This document shows positions 43,594 through 57,400 of a stretch of 64,000 nt of DNA, in pieces. Location: positions 23,081,600-23,145,599 of the forward strand of contig NW_020654810.1 in the NCBI RefSeq assembly GCF_003589595.1, written 5' to 3'. The notes under the pieces were generated by a model. That model was not told the origin of the DNA. It did no database searches and saw only the letters and a list, made by a program, of their open reading frames with translations. Source of the DNA: Hyposmocoma kahamanoa (Eukaryota > Arthropoda > Insecta > Lepidoptera > Cosmopterigidae). The translations under genes were made by a program, and so were the position numbers. The first letter of the stretch is position 1. Each line of letters opens with the position of its first letter.

Positions 43594-45300
43594 ATTGGCG
43601 GCGGAACGGAATGGAAGCCAATTTTTTTAACGGTATTGTACATATTATAATAAGCCAAAATCTTCCGCGGAATGCGCGAACTTTCTCGAGAATGTTTGTG
43701 TATTCCGTGTAATATTTACACTCATATATAGTTTGTATTGACCATAAAGTTCATTATGCTATGTACAATATCGTTACAAAAATTCACTTCCATTCCGTTC
43801 CGCCGCAAATGCCTTAGTGATGAGAGTGAATTTAATGCCATTACTGCCATTCCACTGACACTGTATTGAGACTCAACTGCCATTGCAACGGATTTTAGCA
43901 GAATAATACATATTTTCATAACTACAATGTAATCACAGTGGAGTCTCACTGGAACTGCAATGGCCAGCAGTTAAAAAAAAAAATTTGCAGAATTGGGGCC
44001 CAGGTCGCGTGTCATCCAGTGAATTCTCAGCATATCTCGCTTATAGTTATCTCGCATCATATCTAGTTTTGAATGTTACACAATTGAAAAGTTTATAATG
44101 CCATGTACAGTCAACAGCAGATCAAGCTACACAATGACGTATCTTGTTCCGTTGCACTGAAGGCGATTTTCGAACAAAAATGTGTAGTCTGATGCGCTAT
44201 TGTCCGTGCAATTTCCGTTACAAAATGATAAAAATATCCAACGGAATTAAGGGTCTGACGCAGTATACACAATATAAAATTCACACTCCTTATTGCTGTT
44301 AAAATTACAATTACTAATGCAAGTATTAGGCTAAAATCTCTCGTTTGCATACAGTCAGCAGCTCACAAAACTGACCCACCACAACATTCATTATGTTTGT
44401 GTAGGTTTTCGTTTTTGTAATGCTGGCTGTACAAATTTATGAATATTTACAATACCAAAGGTAAGTCACTTGTTATATAACAGTACATATTCTGAAGCAC
44501 ACAGTCATAAAAACTAATCACATATATTAAAATGAAAATGCTGTACTCCATCACAGACAAACAAGGTTCTTGCTCAAGTCATGCAATATTTTAAATATTT
44601 GTGCAATACGAATTTAACATTGAAAAATTGGTTGTAAAATATAAAATCACTTTTTTTCATGTCATAAAAATTAGAATAAGTGCTTTATAATAATATTTTG
44701 TTTCATTCTGTCTCAATGCTACCAAGATTGTACTAACAGTTGCAAATATACATTTATATTTTTTTACTTTTCTCTTTACATTAACGGCTTTGTGATAAAA
44801 TTGTGGAAAAATCATTTTATGATTGATTTTCAAATGAAACTATTTTTTCATCTGACTCAGTTGCCCTTGACTATGGGACCCCCAAGAGCCCGAAACATTG
44901 ATTACTTTTGAAAGAACAAATATAAGAGATTTTGATCTAAAAAATAGTTTCATTTCCAAATCAAATACAATAGTTGTTATTTACGAGCATTAGATAATCC
45001 TTCTTACAATAATTCTGTAACAAGGATTGTAACTTTAGACCATTTGCCATACCGACCACATACATGTACACCGTAATGTTATTAATTTTGGATGCAAATA
45101 CTCGCCATAACCTGATCTCAGCAAAACCTTTAAGATCAGCACGACTGTTGCCAGTCATTTTCTAAATGCAAGCTTATAAATAAAATTCACATCACACCGC
45201 ATAAAACTCTGTCATGAATAACACAATTTATAATAATTGTCCAAAACCCTCAGGTGTCCATACAGCAAGTTTGTCAAGGGTTTTATTTCATAATTTTGCC
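43594..45300. other. intergenic / BCL7 3' flank, unassigned
   Basis: 44107-44430 starts TACAGTCAACAGC and ends GCTGGCTGTA, possibly a decayed TA-flanked element. No coding signal. The BCL7 3'UTR must start at 45300 going left; AATAAA on the minus strand at 45287-45282 is close to the stop. Confidence 0.45.
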
Positions 45301-45428
45301 TCAGTCAGTTTTTAACCGTTTTGCTGGTGTTGTGGTGCCACTACTCTGCGAGTTGGAGTCTTCAGAGAAATTCATGTGTGTGGAGGAGAACTCTGTAGGA
45401 CCTTGTGAGTCACTCACTGTTGAGAAAC
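45301..45428 (-). CDS. BCL7-like: BCL7-like exon 3 (C-terminus)
   Basis: Acceptor TTACAG; encodes [15 protein letters not shown], then [20 protein letters not shown] and KTD-TGA. Acidic/serine-rich, as in BCL7 tails. Confidence 0.85.
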
Positions 45429-46832
45429 CTGTAATGTAACAAAAAAAAAATGTATATTAATAGCAGTAGAGTTTCAATAAAGCGTGAAAGGGGTTGTCTG
45501 GGAAAGTATTGCTACCATATCTATTCCTGTAGCCCAGCAGCAATGTGAGCATACTGTGTATCAGTTAGGAACAGTATTCATGAAACTAGGCACACAGGAC
45601 TTATCAACTTCACATCTCCTAGTGATGGGTGCTGTAGCAGTGATGCTCAGATGTATGTTTCAAGTTTTTTGAGTGGCACTGCAACTGTTTAGGGTAGATG
45701 TGTCGCTTACTACAGGGCCACTCATATTACCATTGAGAATATAACCAGAAATATAGACAAAATATTATTTAATTTGTTTGAAAACTATTCTGCCAAATAA
45801 TTACGGTGACAACTGAGCTTCGAATGGCCTGCCCGAATTCGAAACAATAGACAGGTGTCATCAATTGTTTCACTTCTAATCAACCAGTTTAACTTGAGCT
45901 TTACTATAATGGACAAAAATTTAAAAGTTACATATTTAATTACAGATGAAATGTGATTCTGTTTGTTTTGTAATTAGATGTTTTGCTGTTTTTCCCACAT
46001 CACCGAACGGAACAGCTCCCCATTGTTAGAGATATTATCTTTATTACAATAAATACAGAATATTTTTGGAATATGTGAAGATGTACACACAGGTCATTTA
46101 TAGGCGCTGTACTATTTCAGCTTTCTAATTTGTGTTTCAGCACAAATGAGAGTTGATATTTAAAAGTGATAAAAGGCCCATTTGCCTGATGAGTTGCCAG
46201 GAATGGCTAGCCCCCATTTCGTCACTATTTCTGGTTATATACTGAATGCATGTCACTTGAAATTTCAAATGAAAATGAAATGAAAAATCAAATGAAATTT
46301 TGGCATAACATATTATGTATATGCAAGATATAGATTTACGCAGGAAACAGCACTTAATAATTGCGTGTTACTTTAGCTACTTAGAATGGTTTTTATTTAA
46401 TATTCAGATAATAATTACAAGTACTGAACCCTATAAAAATGTACAGTAATCATAGTGTTACAATACAATATGGATTACTTACAAGTGTTGGAGTCCTCGG
46501 CCATACCAAAGTTAGAATTTGAGTTGGAAGAGTCATGTGTTTTCTTCGGCGTCAGTGTGTTCTCCTTGTTTTCTCGTTTTGCAGCATGTTTCTTCTTCTG
46601 TTCATTCGTCGAAATAGGTACCCATTTGTAAATTTTCATCGTAGTCTCCCCAATCGTCACCCATTTTTTCTCCCTATAAAATTAATAAATTATCATTTAC
46701 TGGCATTTTTATCACATAAAAATGGAAGACAAAAAATTCTTACCAATGGCGAACTTTTTCAACAGCTTGCATGACCCTTTTGATGTCATCTTTAACACGA
46801 TTTCTCGTTTCGGCGCGTACGGAACGAGACAT
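45301..46832 (-). CDS. BCL7-like: BCL7-family protein, SWI/SNF (BAF) subunit (3 exons, complete)
   Basis: Predicted 135-aa nuclear protein of the BCL7 family, accessory subunits of the SWI/SNF chromatin-remodelling complex. Exons in reading order are 46832-46744, 46673-46483 and 45428-45301 (stop TGA 45303-45301), all GT-AG with closing phases 2 and 1. The N-terminal ~50 residues are the conserved BCL7 domain: [38 protein letters not shown] and [11 protein letters not shown] lysine-rich segment ([15 protein letters not shown]) and a Ser/Asn/Thr-rich tail follow, ending PAKRLKTD. The size fits invertebrate members. It is transcribed away from mitofusin, with 1.4 kb between the start codons. 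A P-like element lies in intron 2. Confidence 0.93.
45459..45715 (+). repeat. dispersed repeat X copy
   Basis: AGCAGTAGAGTTTCAATAAA to TGTGTCGCTTACTAC, diverged from the other copies. In BCL7 intron 2. Confidence 0.7.
45731..46248 (-). mobile_element. P-like element derivative 3, with broken THAP exon
   Basis: Ends CATTGAGAATATAACCAGAA and TTCTGGTTATATACTGAATG. Flanks CATATTAC/CATGTCAC agree at 6 of 8. The THAP exon is on the minus strand from 46023; the conserved TGG codon is TGA here, a stop after seven codons. In BCL7 intron 2. Confidence 0.7.
46483..46673 (-). CDS. BCL7-like: BCL7-like exon 2
   Basis: Acceptor TTATAG and donor GTAAGT. Encodes [20 protein letters not shown] and the basic linker; phase 1 at its end. 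Confidence 0.93.
46744..46832 (-). CDS. BCL7-like: BCL7-like exon 1
   Basis: ATG at 46832-46830; encodes [20 protein letters not shown] and on to VRHW. Donor GTAAGA, phase 2 (TG+G gives Trp). Confidence 0.92.
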
Positions 46833-48198
46833 TTTGAGTTGGAAATAATCCTTTAACAAAACAAGCACTAATTCACAAACTTTCTTATAGAATTACTAAG
46901 TTTTAGAGAGTTCATAAATTTGGATTTCCAAGCACTAACAGCAACAATTTTTTATTCATCCGCCATTATTTGACAGTGGGCAAGGGGGAATGAGAATGGA
47001 GGAGAAGGGCGAGGAAATACAATCGACAGAAAAAGCGTTTTGTTACGAGACTGGTTAAAATAACTACATCTTGTTTCACAAAATATAAGAAGTAAAAATT
47101 AATGATAAATAAAAGCTACATCAAACATAAAGAAAATAATAATACATAAAAAAGAGAAAAACATAGAAATTAGTTGAATTTTAGTAGAAACATAATAATC
47201 ACTATACTTCGAACGCAGTAGAAACAAAACGATAATCATGTCTATGGTATTTTACATACTCTTGATTGGGCGAAAATTACTGCAAGCTTTAGCAGCCAAT
47301 CACAAAAATAGCAAAGACAATGAAAACAAACTTCCGAACTTTCATGCAATTTTCTTTCAAGGGAAACAAAAATAAAAAATATCAATGTATATGTAAAATT
47401 CGGGACATTTTCATCCTAAACTGAAAACATTTAATTTCAAAATATTAAAGTAATATGGTCATAATGTTGTTATAAAACACAGGTAAGCTTATTTCCAGGT
47501 TTCAAAATTATACGGTCGATAACTTACAGAAAGCTAGATCATGAGTTTTACACAAATTATTTTTGACTTATGTATTTAGCGGCTGTCAGTTGTTTTACGT
47601 CTTATCCAAATCTTATTAGAATTTATCTTGCGAGTTACTTCCTTGAAAAATAATAAAATTTTATATTCGTTTTCATGCAACCAGCCAGCTTGGTATGTAC
47701 ATCGATTATGATGATGCAACGAGATAAGGTGCAAAATTCAACTATTTCGACAGCCTGTGCTTCTTCGTGAATGTTACGCTTTTTTATACACTCACTCTTC
47801 ATTTATTTTGAACTTTTATTGATCCCGTGACATATAATGTTGCTTTTCGCAACAGGATTTCAACATAACCTCAAAAGATGTTAATTCGAGCCTATTTATA
47901 CAGCGGCACATACCAATTCCTTTGGACCAACGTACGCTGCCTCCAATACAAATTCGTAATACCCCACCGTACCGTAGTAGCACTAGAAATCCTAGTTTCT
48001 TGAAAATGCTTTTATATGGTATAGCTAAACTACCATTTAAACACTGTTTATTTCTGTTGCTCACGTTTTAAGCCTTTTATTTTTTGTTGCAGTCGAACCC
48101 TGCATGTTGTATTTGAAGCTTAGAAGTGGTAAAGTGACTATATTGTTGGCATTTTCGCCAAAAGGTTCAGCTAACATCAACCGTGCTTTCCTTCCCGT
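46833..48198. promoter_or_regulatory. divergent BCL7/mitofusin upstream region
   Basis: 1366 bp between two start codons pointing apart. It must contain both promoters and 5'UTRs. No TATA box or clear non-coding exon could be singled out. Confidence 0.5.
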
Positions 48199-48403
48199 AT
48201 GGCTGCATATGTTAACCGTTCGGTATCGATGATGGCTGGCGACGGGCCCCACAACGTCGCACCGCTTAACAATGGGGCTGTCCGTGTCAATATGTCGAAT
48301 GTCGACTCCCCGCTGCAGATTTTTGTGCGAGCTAAGAAGAAAATTAATGATATATTTGTTGAGATTGATGACTACGTCAAGGATGCTGTCACTTTCATGC
48401 ATG
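48199..48403 (+). CDS. Marf: mitofusin exon 1
   Basis: ATG at 48199 ([15 protein letters not shown]). Ends in phase 1 before donor GTGAGT; G+CG gives Ala in exon 2. The N-terminus resembles other insect Marf proteins, supporting this start. Confidence 0.92.
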
Positions 48404-51400
48404 GTGAGTTGTATTGTTGTTTGTCACTTGTTTTATACTTCGTTTCAATCCATTTTAAACAAAAACTAAACAAACAAGTCACTGACCTGACCATTGACGG
48501 TTTAGTGATGGCCAATTGTAACGCCAACTACAAATCTATTAATTAATTCAATAAATCGATTTGTTCAATTGAGTCATACTAGTGCTTTTCCTTACATAAC
48601 CTATATAAACATATTTAAAATTTCAATTTAAATTCTCCTTCAAGTCCTTACACTTAGATACTCGTTTGATTGCAATTGAAATGTTCGCTTTAATAATCAA
48701 TTACTAAACTGTAATTGATTGAACTGAATGTTTTTTTCGAAAGCACTATGCAATCATAGGCAAGTCATAGAAGTATAGAGGAATAATAACCTCACTTTTG
48801 GACTACCGTTTTTCAAATACGATTTTACGATGCTATTCAAATGAATATTGTTGGAAAAAGTGATGATATATCAAGTCGAAATCTTCGAAATATATGTCAT
48901 TGTGACACTCATTTCTTTTATTGAGTGATTGCTTTAGAATTTTAACCAAACAGGTTTGTTTACTTTTTGTTCAAAATGGATTGGAACAAACTATAGTACC
49001 TAATTAATCTAGAATTAGAGGTCGAAATCAGATTACAAAATTTTGGCATGTGCATTTCCTTACTTTCAAAATCCTATAAATAAATATTAGACAACATCAC
49101 ATACTTTGCTTAGATCCCAAAGTAAGTGACCAAAGTACTTATGGAAATCAGAAACAATAAACAGTACTACAAACACTCGCACCTGAGACAACATAGAAAG
49201 ATAGTTTTTGTACATTGACCCAGCTGTCATTAATTTGAAAATGCAGCTTTAATTGGAGGAGCTCTTGCTGGAGATGTGACTCTACACACCACAAATCACA
49301 CCCTCATCAGCTCATAGTCGTACCTACTGATCGCAATATTACACAATGAACAAACATTGAACTGGCTAGGTATCGAACCTGTATAGTTTTCTAGCTTGTA
49401 AAATACATAACATAATATGCAAATGACTTATGGAAAGGTAGTAAGTATTATTAAGGATGATTTGTATGTATGGTTTTGTCATTATCGCACAATGATAGCA
49501 CTCTTTGATAAATAAAAAGAAAAAATTGTCTATGATCTGATTTCAAAGAAAATCTGATTAGTTTGCACTTCTTATAAGCAATGAAATGGCAATAACTATT
49601 ATTTAGATGTCTTCCTACTACTTTTGTTAATCCTTACAATGCTCAAATGTGTGTTTAAATGGGTGTTCAGCGAAAATGTTGAATATCACTGTTTTTAGAA
49701 TCAAGCAGGGCTAGCACGACAAGGTTGATAGCCACATCTGCCATTGGTTTTTTCAACAAATAGTTATAAAAATATTGAGTTCTTAGGTTTCGCGATTGTT
49801 ACACATTGGAAATGAAGCTATTTTTCAGATCTAAATTGCATGTATTTGTTTTTTCAAACCAACCAACATTTCGGGCCCTTTGCAAGTCCTAGTCAGCCAT
49901 AACCATGGGGCCTGTAACGGGCCCGAAACATAAGTTTGTTTGAATAAACCAATTTTTCTGGGTTTCATACACGAAAAAATGTTTCAAGTGCATTACCAGT
50001 CCCATTGTGGCCATGTTTCATTTCTAATATCGGTAACAATATTTCAGAAGTAAAAATCTTATTCATATAACTGTTGCAAGATTGTATCAATTGTTTTGTG
50101 GAATGGGAGCATAAAATACTCAATTCTGTACTGTTCTGATACTTTTATGTCTACAATATAATACAGTTGTACAATATCATTCTCTACTGTTATCTTACCT
50201 TGATGGAGCAATATCTAATCGTACCAATCATGCCAGTATTTCGCTGTAAAAACTTTTGAGCAAATGTTTCTATGCATTGTGTAATCTGAGTAAATAGGGC
50301 ATCACGCTTGTCTCCCACTGGTGTAGACAGAGATCACTCACCTCTGCCTACTCCGAAAAATATGCTTGAAAAATAATTAACAAGTCAATATGAAATACTC
50401 TATTCCAATTTTACTAAATCAAAAGGATTAATTAACTAAGGGTGGCTTTAAATTGGTGACTATATTTTTTTTAAAAACACAGTGGCTAAGCGACGTCTGT
50501 CGGCCTGCGTAGAGCGAAGTTACAGATAGCAATGCAATAGAACTTCAATTTCACTACATGAAGTTTATATTTAGCTGCACCTTCTTTTTATTTTATTTTT
50601 TGTAATGTTTTGTAACAGTTGCGTCGCTCGTTTTAATGCAGGCAGCGTCGCGTCGCATCCTTAGATCAATTTGAAGCGACCCTGAGACCCGTATCAAATA
50701 GCTCAGAAACCAAAGTGAAACTGGCAAAAATGTCATATTATCACCTTATTTAACTACAAAACAATAAAAACAAAAAGAAAGTGTTAAAAATATGACATAA
50801 TACAATTTTTAAGTCATACTATTGTAAGTAAGTATTACTATTGAATTTTACACCACACCCACTTCGTCGTACATCAGGTCAAGAGCAATCTTATGTGACA
50901 GTGTACACCAATATGTTGACTTTAGTAGTGATGCGTCCATTTTAATTGACCTTGTATGCCAATCATTGTTGTGCAGATACTGCAGTGCTTGTAGTACTAC
51001 TGCTGATACACATAAATGTATACACAGGCATACATACTATCACGACTGTTTCCCATTAGGGTAGGCACAAATTAAGGATGTCCACTTTGGTTTAATGGTC
51101 ACGCAACGAGTTGTCTGAATTTCAGCTTATTAATAAATGTCGTTCAGTAGTAACGGGTCTCTTGAGATGATATCATCCAGATGCTGATGATTGTAATCTA
51201 TTAAAACGCGAGAGCTCGAGAAGCATCACGAGATAAGACTGATATCTTAGCTGATACGCACTTAACACTGGACTTAACGCTGTTTATTGATCTGACAATT
51301 ATCGTCACGTCAAGTAACTTCTGAATTTCCTTTTAAGTTAAAAATAAAATCCTTTTATATTCTCAGAAAACTTGTAGTCGCATAAATTTAAAATTGTGTA

Positions 51401-54400
51401 ATACCGAATATGACGAAAATCTAAATATAACGAAAAATATTATAGGTGTTAAATGTGACTTAGTCACTTATTACAGAAGTTTTGAAAGTTACTCGCCATT
51501 TTTCTAAAACGGTTTTAATTCGACATTTTAGTTAAATTACATTTGGGTATGAAATAACAGTCATTAATCAATAAAACCTATTTCGACCAAACCATTATAT
51601 TTTAATTTTCAGTAAAAACCCGATAAAAGTATTTAAAGTTACCCAACTAGACTCTATATGAATGTCGGAATAAAACCGCAAGAGACACGTTCAGGGGCAC
51701 ACACTCATCAGTGATTTAGTTGGGAATTAAATAAAAAACTTATGTGGATGGATAATTAGCATATTCACTTTTCGTTATCAATTCGTTGAATCGGCAATGG
51801 AATAATAACGTCAATTGGTTGCAATTAATTCGCTTAACCACTTTTCACAGTAATTAGTTTGAAAGTACAAAAGATGAATTAGGTTCGAACAGATTTTAAA
51901 TGTCACAGGGCGAATTCACAGGGCGCGACCGCGCTCGGCTGTTCACTTTCCAAGTAACTCAAAAAAGCCCATCTTGTCAATGGATACAAGTTTATAAAAC
52001 ATGACCATTAACTTCCTTATCATCGTATGGCAATCCAGCCAACGATCATGTCATTATATTATTATTATTAATTATTGTAATTGGTGTGTCTTTAATTATT
52101 GTAATCTGTAATAAATTAAAGTAAAAATAAATAAATAGGACCATGTCAGATGACTGATTAAACTCTGCGACCTCACCCAATTTCAGCTATCAAACTAACG
52201 TCATGTTTTTTACTTTAATATCTCTTATGTTTACTTAAGTTGTTACAAATTTGTGGAGGAAATAAAGAATTTACTTACTTTACTTACTATAAAGAAACCA
52301 TGATCGAGACTAGTTAACGTTATTTGAAGATAGCATAAAATCGTTTCTCTAATAATTACAAAACACGCAATAATATTATCTAAGATTTATACTTTCGTAA
52401 AGCACATTACGTAAACAATAAACCGAATTCTGTTACATTACGTTTATATGATAAGTGGCTCCTGCATGTATTTGTTTGTAAATGCAATTTGTGTGTGATC
52501 TGAAGTATAGTAGTGATATATTGACGTTATCACATTGCAGCGGTATCCGGCGAAAACGGTATAGCCTCACAACAAGATGTCACAAACGTTGAGGGTTACG
52601 TCAACAGAGTGCAGGCCATCCGGGAGGTACTTAAGCGGGATCACATGAAAGTTGCCTTTTTTGGAAGGTAAGCACAATACAATGTTCGTGAATATAATGT
52701 GCGGCATATGCACACGTAGCATAAACGAATCGTGATCGGTAAGTATTCCATTAAAATTGTTGGTTCATATTTCAAATACTATATTATTATGTTCAGTGAC
52801 GAAGGCTTGACTGATAGGTTGACAAGTTAGATTGGACCGGTAGGTTGATTAGTTAGTTTAGACCGGTTGGTTGATAAGTTAGCTTGGACCAATAGGTTGA
52901 CAAGTTAGATTGGACCGACAGGTTGACAAGGTAGGCGATTAACGCACTGTACCGCGCCACGCAACAGTGTGCGGGACGCGGAATCACGCGCGCGGTGGCA
53001 GAGACGCAGATCTGCGTCAACGAGCTGTTTAATCTCCGCGGGGGCAACGGTCTAGCGGCTCCGCGCCACTTAAAGTGCTCACTTCGTTGTAGATAGCCGT
53101 AGTGATTGTACACGTTGTTGAGGTCCTTTTTGACAAAACAGAACTCATTCAGGCCGCTGCAGTTGTACTGTCTATTTGGTTTTTGTTTACACAAATAAAA
53201 AGACACCGAAGATATTGGATCCCTTTTTACGAACCAGACCGATAAATTGATCATTTCAACTTCATTAAAAAGATTTAAGAAAATATGAAGATAAATTTTT
53301 TAACTTCACACCTATGTCAACTGAATCTTTTCATTATTTGTTAGAGAACATCCGAACAACAATTACTGGTATAGACACGTATTGATAAAAAATCTGTGCG
53401 GTAGTGCGGAGTGCAGTGTGCCATACCCTGCGGTTCGCCGGGGGCGCGGTACTACCGCGCGTGACGCGCTCCCGCACGGAGAAGCGTAGTCAGTGTGTTG
53501 GATGGCGCGTATTTTCCATATAAACTGAAGTACTTCGGATGCGGTGCAGTGTGTTAATCGCCTTAGATTGGACCGATAAGTTGGCGGCTCGGGGACATGA
53601 TGACGTCCATCTGTGATGTCTGGACATTCTGGCAGAGATGGACGCGCGCCTCCGCTAGGCGGAGGAAGCTGCACCGCCGGAAGTGAGGTGGCACGAGCGC
53701 CTACGAGCGCTCGAGAAGTGGCGCGAGAGGCTGGAACAGCCGTGGCTCTCGCACCAGCGTGCCATCGGCGCGATCATGTCCATCCTCGAAGTATGGTTGA
53801 GCCAGCGGAAGTGCGTCACCACGTTCCGATTGACACAGATACTCACGGGGCACGGATGCTTCGGTGGGTATCTGAATCGGATCGGACGCGAGTCGATGAC
53901 GCAGTGCCACCACTGTGAGAGGGACCAAGATTCCACCCAGCACACACCACATGGGCCCACCCCGCATGGGCCTCCGAGCGGAACATCCTGGTTGCCCGGA
54001 TCGAGCGAGATTTCTCTCCGCCAGGCATAGTAGCGGCTATGTTGGCGGATCAAGTGTCCCATGAGTTAGTGGTCTCCTTCTGTGAAGCGGTGATGCTTCA
54101 GGAGGAGGTCACCGAGCGTGATCGGGAGAGGGCCAATCCCGCTCGGCAGCGGCGTACTTTCGCGGCGGCGGGCGATCGGAGCGGGGGCTTCGTTCGCCAG
54201 TAAGTTAGGCAGCCGCGAGGAGGTCAACGGGGCGGTGTGGCCCGCTTCGTCGTGAGGAGAGGAGGGGGAGGACGTAGCTCCTCCTAGGTGCTAGGGAGGT
54301 TCCGGTGCGAAAACTCGATTCCAGATCCTTCCCACTAGAGTACCCGAGAAGGCCACCGTGGGGTTCTAGCCGGTAGAAGTCATAACCTTGTGACGGTGTG

Positions 54401-57400
54401 ACCTCCTTACACCGTCATCTCACCTTTTTGTATCGCGTCTCTCCGCTTGTATCCTATTTTTTTTTATTTTACTTGTATTTAAATTTTAAATTTGAATTGT
54501 TCCATCTTCCTTCACTTTCTCATTTTGTTTTCGTACCACGGTCACTCCCAGCTCGACCGCCACAACAGTCGGAGCTGTTCCAAATTCCATCGCGAATAAT
54601 CGTTAATTCTGGTTCTTTGCTACGTTTATAATCATTTCATAAGCTAAATCATGTGTAATAATTTATAAGTCTACAGCCGTCGTGTACCTATATCTGTAAT
54701 TCTGTTACTCGGCCCATTTAGGGGTAAGTGCCTTAATAATAGTGTAGGGAGTGTTTTATACTGTTGCACCTGTTTTTTTACACTTACCTTTGTATTGTTA
54801 CAGCCCTTTCTTTAAACTTTACTTCTTTAATAAATTTTGTGGACCGGAAGTTTCCCGTTTCATTGCCGTGAACCTGTTCACGGCTAGTTAGGGTTACAAC
54901 CCTTTCAACCTCCCGCTGCCCTCGCAGGGGAGAGATATCTTAGGAAGATTTACTTACGCAAAAAAGGACCGATAGGTTGGCAAGTTCGATTGGACCGATA
55001 GGTTGGCAAGTTCGATTGGACCGATAGGTTGACAAGTTAGATTGGACCGATAAGTTAACAAGTTGATTGGACGGATAGGTTGACAAGTTAGATTGGACCG
55101 ATAGGTTGACAAGTTACATTGGATCAATAGGTTGACAAGTGAGATTTTTTATTTTTTACAATAATTGACGGGACGAAGTCGTGCGTCTGGTGGTAAGCTA
55201 CACGCCTATTCATAACAGTTGCAGTGCCATTCAGAGCTTTAAATCGCAAAGATCTGAGGCGCACTGCCACTGCGCCCGTCAACCTGAGACATGAGTTAAC
55301 AAGTCCCATGTGCCTGTAATTTCACTAGCACCCTACCCTTCAAAACCGGAACACAGTGCTGACATTACTGATTGGCGGCAGAAATACGTACGTTGGCAGG
55401 ATGACGATTCACGAGGAGTTCTACTGCTACTTGATTGGTTGATAGATTGCGGACCGGTAGGTTGTGATAGGTTAGTATGGATCAATAGGTTGATACGTTA
55501 GATTGGTTGTTCGGTTGCGGAATTTTAAAGAATCTTCTATTTGGAGCCTTAGTTGCCTAGTCTTTAGTTGGTTAATATAAACTTACCAGTAAAAACATTA
55601 TCTTTCCGAAACGTAGACCTAATTTTTGAAAGGTGTACCTTACTTGCAGGACAAGCAATGGCAAAAGCACCGTGATTAACGCGATGTTACACGACAAGAT
55701 CCTACCGAGCGGCATCGGGCACACAACCAATTGCTTCTTGCAGGTGGAGGGCTCTGATACAGATGAGGCATTTTTACGCACCGAGGGCTCTGAAGAGAAG
55801 CTTAATGTACAGGTATTTACATTATTGTTATTGTTGACTATTCAAGGCTAGATTAAAAATAGTACATTGTGTATTCCTGTACGGTCGTACGGTGTAGGAT
55901 GGTAAATAAGAAATTACTAACGAGGGTCTCCATAGATAATACAATTCGAACTAAAATGTTGTAAAAAGAAAAAAAAAAGACGCATACAGCTGTGATGAAT
56001 TGTAAAAAAAATTGCTACATTTTCAGAAAATAATTAAAATCAATTATAGGAAATTGTTATACTTATTGTTTTCAAGTAGTATGTGAATGTTTTAATTTTG
56101 AACTTATGTAACTTCATTGCTTGAGCTTGAACTTGACTTATGTAAGGCAGTATGTCGTGACTCAAATTAAAAATATACTTCTTACCGACCATGGCGGTAA
56201 TGGGGAAAAAAACACCCAAGGGTTTTTTTTATTTGGGGCAATAGAGTCAACCACCATGCAATCATACTATTAACGTGCAAGTATGATGAAAAATATTTTT
56301 TTAGACAAACTCGTACCAGTATCATGAACCCATGTATATATTCTACTGCTGTGCCACCACTCTAATAGTTACAGTACAGGTAGTACCCGATAAATAGGTG
56401 TAGTTATCCGTCATATTATTTATTATTCTTAAAGTATAACACATATATTAAATATGGACGCAACCGCAGACCTGTTGAAACGCGCAGAAATAGATATGAG
56501 GAAATGCTCCAAAAATAACTCGCAAAGAGCGTAAACTATGTCGATAATGTACAGCACAGGTTAATTAAGAATACATAACAGGTATAAACCATGGAAGTTA
56601 AAATAGCCCTAATAACGTTTATTTACATTATTATGCCATATTAGACATATACATATAACATAAAAACATTAAATATAAAACCAAACATTACATACAGAAC
56701 CAAAGCATTTAGTTACAGTCAACATGGTACATTTCTGGAGCTAAGCCAACACTATATAATAACAGTGAAAACAGCTTCCAGTTTAACTCTATCGCTTAGA
56801 TTTAAGAACTACTTGTTAAGCTATTTTTAACCGACTTTAAAAAAGGGGAAAGGTTCTCAATTGGACGATTCTTTTTCTTATTTTTGTTGGAAAGAGCGTA
56901 CCTCTAAGGGTGGCAAACTAGGGAATGAATCCGGGTTCGCGCACTTTTCGGTAACAGATTTCTTTAAAACTTGGCAATTAGATGTAATACCACGAACTTT
57001 TGGTGGTCGGTTTGTTTTATACAAAAAGTTATTGACATGAAAATTACACGCTCTTAGTTACTACACTTGAAATATTAAACTATGTAATGAAGGATATACA
57101 CTTCTGGACACATAATTCGAGCCACCACGCATTTTCAGTATTAAGTGTCCTAAGCTTAAACAAATGTTTGATTTTGAAACTAGTATACTAAACGTTTTTT
57201 CCATAAGTCCTTGTTGGGAATTTGGATTTGCAAAACCGGGGGAAAACTTTTTCTTCGATGATAACACTATTTTTGTATTCTAACCCTTTACGACAAAAAT
57301 GCGAGGTGACTCGAATTACGTGTCCGGGAATATATAAAGCCATGGTAGTGTAATGGTTTGAGTTGTCTCTCGAGCACGTGCCGTGGGTTAAAATTCTGAG

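Larger units (their letters stand above)
52809..55515. repeat. 26-bp minisatellite broken by three insertions
   Basis: The unit GATTGGACCGATAGGTTGAC-AAGTTA recurs in four blocks: 52809-52933, 53563-53585, 54966-55145 and 55432-55515. The blocks are separated by a Harbinger-type element, an R1-type LINE fragment and a repeat X copy. In mitofusin intron 2. Confidence 0.88.

Noticed and set aside
47816..48402. Minus-strand open frames opposite mitofusin exon 1
   Set aside because: Antisense shadows; the plus strand is a well supported mitofusin exon.
53363..54062. Several 100-135-codon open frames on both strands
   Set aside because: They are shadows of the GC-rich R1-type LINE end and of the Harbinger-type element.
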